From Euryarchaeota archaeon UBA251 (GTDB lineage: Archaea; Thermoplasmatota; Poseidoniia; Poseidoniales; Thalassarchaeaceae), in assembly GCA_002497905.1 (NCBI GenBank), contig DAFJ01000005.1:1-7051 (forward strand): DNA of 7,051 nt. The letters run 5' to 3'. The notes below the pieces were generated by a model. The model saw only the letters and a list, made by a program, of their open reading frames with translations. It was not told the DNA's origin and searched no databases. A program made the translations under genes and the position numbers. This document shows, piece after piece, positions 4,688 through 7,051 of the stretch. Each line of letters begins with the position of its first letter. The first letter of the stretch is position 1.

Positions 4688-7051
4688 TTGAAGGTCTGCC
4701 ATCTTCTCATCGTTGCCCTCTTTCTGTTTTCATCTGCGTCTCAGGCCACAGACCTAACGCTTCAACAGGTTGATTCTGGCCCTACAACAACTGCTTCAAC
4801 ACTGCAGGCGAAAATTATCGAAGGAATCCCTCCACTCATGTGCGGCGAGCTGGTCTGCCCACTGAAGGATCGTTCTCATGAGAGTTTACCAGAAGATCGT
4901 TTGATGCCAGTCGAGGAACATGGTTGGTGGTATGCTTACGGCCCAGACCAAGATTGGAATGGGATGGATGATCGCCTTCAACGGATTATTGTTGGTGAAT
5001 ATGAGTCAGTATCGCCTACCGCTATCATGGGGCCAGATGGTCGTAAGACGGTTGCAATTGTGGTTGACTATGCGTGGCACCCAAGTGAATCTGATGTGAT
5101 ACTTCTCGAGGAACTCCTGTATTCTCATGGATGGGTCGGTCAGGATCAAGGATCACGATTGTTTGTCTTTGATTCTGTGGATCGAGTAACCGTGGACAAA
5201 GTGCCAGTTAGTGCTCTACTCGATGTCTGGAGTTTGGATGGAGTGGTCGTTGTTGAACAGCAGAATGTCATGGTTCCAATGTTGGATAAGAGCGTTCCAA
5301 CCACTAATGTACGAGCCGATGAATCTGGTATCCCCCGTGCTCACGAGATGGATCCTTCATTGAGAGGGGATGGGGTTGTCATTGCGATTCTCGACACAGG
5401 TGTTGACAACGAGCATCGTTCTTTGAATGATTTTGATGATGTTAACGATGACCCTGATTCTGATGCCTCTAATTATGCGGATCCCAAATTCGTTTGTGGG
5501 TTCGATGCAACTCAGTTTGGGGCAGACCCTAATCGTCAAGATTGTGAGGACCCCGATGATGAGAATGGGCATGGGACTCATGTTGCAGGTACCGCTCTAG
5601 GCACTGGGGGTTCTGAACGGCAATATGTTGGCACAGCACCTGGTGCGTATCTCGTCGATGTCAAGGTCTTGACAGGAACTGGCGGTACAAACAGCGATTC
5701 TACCTCATTAGGAATTCAGTGGGCAATTAACAATGCGAGAACGAATTGGGGCGGAGATTCCACCAGCCCACTTTCAAACAATTCTGCGCAAGGTATCCAG
5801 ATTATCTCTATGTCACTCGGTGCTTTTGGGAATCCTGTTAATCAAGACGACACCGGAGATAATGGCAGTGGAATCAGTGCTGTAATGTCAAACAGGGCTC
5901 ATGATGAAGGCATTGTAGTGATAGCTGCAATGGGTAATGATGGCCAGAAGCGAGTACCTTCTCCTGCATCTGCAGATCATGCAATCGCAGTTGGCGCCAT
6001 TGATGACAGAGATACGACAGATCGGTCTGACGATGATATTGCAGGATATTCGAACTGGGGGCCTCGAGATGACGATGGTGATGATGATGAATGGGACGAA
6101 CTCAAACCAACCGTTACTGCTCCTGGGTCCGGAATTATGGCACCTCGATGGGCAGAACCGAGTCCAGTACCAATAGGAGACTCCGAACTTGCAGACAATG
6201 AATATCAGAGCCTAGATGGAACGAGTATGGCTACTCCTCACGTAGCCGGGATGGTTGCAATCATGCTGCAGAAGTATCCCTCGTTGGATGCAACAGCTGC
6301 CGGTGTTGGCGATAGAGATCCCGCGAAAGTTCGTGAGATGCTAGAAGACAATTCTGAGCAGAAGGGTGCTGTTACACATCCTGATTTGAGTTCTGTTTGG
6401 AACGAGAAGTATGGATTCGGAATGGTCGATGCAACAATGTGGATTGATGGTCCAAGCACTCGTGCAGAAGGGTGGATGATTCTTCAGAATTATAATGATG
6501 GTTCTGATTATCTGATTGCGGGCACAAATGCAGGTTTGCGTGGGAATCTGACAACATTGGCAAATAATGACACTGCTCAGGTATCTTACGAGATTTTCTT
6601 TCAGAGAATAGATGAGTTATCGAAGAGCGAGAGCAGCGCAAGGTGGACATTTCTTGAAAATCCAAATGGGACTGTCCCGATTCAATCTGATGGGATATTC
6701 TTCCTCACGATTCCTATTCCAGACGACATCCATAGTGACAATGATCCAGTAGTCTTCATGCGCTTATCCCTGAAGGGCTTGAACTCAACAGGGGCCAGTA
6801 ATGAAATTCCGGTATTCTTCGACTTTTTGTATGGCCGATATGGAGTGACATTGGATACTCCAACTGGTATTACCTCTCTGGATGGCGTGGTTGATGTCAG
6901 TGGAGATCGGACCGGATTCGGGGAATATGCCCTCGAGATGAGGTTGGATGATGATGACCCTTGGAATACTTTGCAAAACTTCTCTTCTGATCCGGATTGG
7001 GATTGCATGGAAACAGCAGGCAATCAAGAATGTGATGAGGATGCTCCTCAG
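4688..7051 (+). CDS. Secreted subtilisin-like serine protease (family S8), 3' end beyond the window
   Basis: An extracellular or surface endopeptidase, open for 788 codons with no stop before the window edge. Residues 1-20 form a signal peptide: MKVC, a hydrophobic core LLIVALFLF, and a probable cleavage after SQA. Residues about 21-215 are a propeptide-like region with C52 and C57. The S8 catalytic domain follows: D236 in AILDTGVD, H295 in NGHGTHVAG, oxyanion N417 in AAMGNDG, and nucleophile S513 in GTSMATPHVAG, so all catalytic residues are present. Acidic insertions occur at 248-259, 286-292 and 461-470 and may bind calcium; C270 and C286 could form a disulphide. After about 585 comes a region rich in short beta-like stretches, probably one or more beta-sandwich domains. 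Near the edge lie C773 and C782. Start TTG 4688 is chosen for GGAGGT 7 bases upstream and the signal peptide that follows directly. A surface anchor, if any, would lie beyond the window. The likely role is degradation of external protein for nutrition. Confidence 0.93.
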   Translation, partial: MKVCHLLIVALFLFSSASQATDLTLQQVDSGPTTTASTLQAKIIEGIPPLMCGELVCPLKDRSHESLPEDRLMPVEEHGWWYAYGPDQDWNGMDDRLQRIIVGEYESVSPTAIMGPDGRKTVAIVVDYAWHPSESDVILLEELLYSHGWVGQDQGSRLFVFDSVDRVTVDKVPVSALLDVWSLDGVVVVEQQNVMVPMLDKSVPTTNVRADESGIPRAHEMDPSLRGDGVVIAILDTGVDNEHRSLNDFDDVNDDPDSDASNYADPKFVCGFDATQFGADPNRQDCEDPDDENGHGTHVAGTALGTGGSERQYVGTAPGAYLVDVKVLTGTGGTNSDSTSLGIQWAINNARTNWGGDSTSPLSNNSAQGIQIISMSLGAFGNPVNQDDTGDNGSGISAVMSNRAHDEGIVVIAAMGNDGQKRVPSPASADHAIAVGAIDDRDTTDRSDDDIAGYSNWGPRDDDGDDDEWDELKPTVTAPGSGIMAPRWAEPSPVPIGDSELADNEYQSLDGTSMATPHVAGMVAIMLQKYPSLDATAAGVGDRDPAKVREMLEDNSEQKGAVTHPDLSSVWNEKYGFGMVDATMWIDGPSTRAEGWMILQNYNDGSDYLIAGTNAGLRGNLTTLANNDTAQVSYEIFFQRIDELSKSESSARWTFLENPNGTVPIQSDGIFFLTIPIPDDIHSDNDPVVFMRLSLKGLNSTGASNEIPVFFDFLYGRYGVTLDTPTGITSLDGVVDVSGDRTGFGEYALEMRLDDDDPWNTLQNFSSDPDWDCMETAGNQECDEDAPQ

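Noticed and set aside
6372..7023. Minus-strand frames of 97 and 113 codons opposite the protease
   Set aside because: They lie within the continuous plus-strand protease frame, lack ribosome-binding sites I could recognise, and carry no domain motif.
1..7051. tRNA, rRNA, CRISPR array, insertion sequence or attachment site
   Set aside because: I saw no tRNA-like fold, no regularly spaced repeats, no transposase and no long direct or inverted repeats; nearly all of the window is coding.

Overview
The window looks archaeal, most likely a planktonic marine euryarchaeon of the Poseidoniales (Marine Group II) or a related Thermoplasmatota lineage. The clearest evidence is a gene for NMD3, a protein found only in archaea and eukaryotes. 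A cytochrome c maturation (Ccm) gene cluster and a long secreted subtilisin-like protease fit an aerobic, protein-degrading marine heterotroph. The lineage is an inference from gene content and protein style, with no database comparison. Base composition is moderate, and several starts are preceded by GAGG/GGAGG about 6-8 bases upstream, two of them with non-ATG start codons (GTG and TTG).

Left half (1-3467, all on the minus strand, read right to left): a fused CcmA-CcmB gene (haem-pathway ABC ATPase plus membrane subunit in one polypeptide), then ccmC, then a 58-residue CcmD-like single-span membrane protein that is easily missed by annotation, then nmd3, then possibly the first codons of another gene running off the left edge. 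Gaps are 16, 2 and 48 bases between the first four genes, so they are probably one transcript. CcmAB, CcmC and CcmD would together form the haem-handling and haem-release module (CcmABCD) that loads the haem chaperone CcmE. CcmE, CcmF and CcmH are not in the window.

Centre (3468-3542): a short divergent gap that must hold the promoters for the leftward ccm genes and the rightward rhomboid gene. I could not identify convincing TATA elements in it.

Right half (3543-7051, plus strand): a rhomboid intramembrane serine protease with a soluble C-terminal tail carrying a zinc-ribbon-like CPxCG motif. It is followed by a 113-base non-coding gap with a perfect 7-bp hairpin, a TATA-like element and a strong ribosome-binding site. 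Then comes a secreted subtilisin-family (S8) protease starting at TTG, with signal peptide, propeptide, complete Asp/His/Asn/Ser catalytic set, acidic insertions and at least one C-terminal beta-type region. Its reading frame is still open after 788 codons at the right edge.

No RNA gene, CRISPR array, insertion sequence or long repeat was seen. The most interesting points are the CcmA-CcmB fusion with its unannotated CcmD-like partner, the altered tryptophan-rich motif in CcmC, the rhomboid with a cytosolic-type zinc-ribbon tail next to a secreted protease, and the ribosome-binding site of the protease lying in a possible hairpin.
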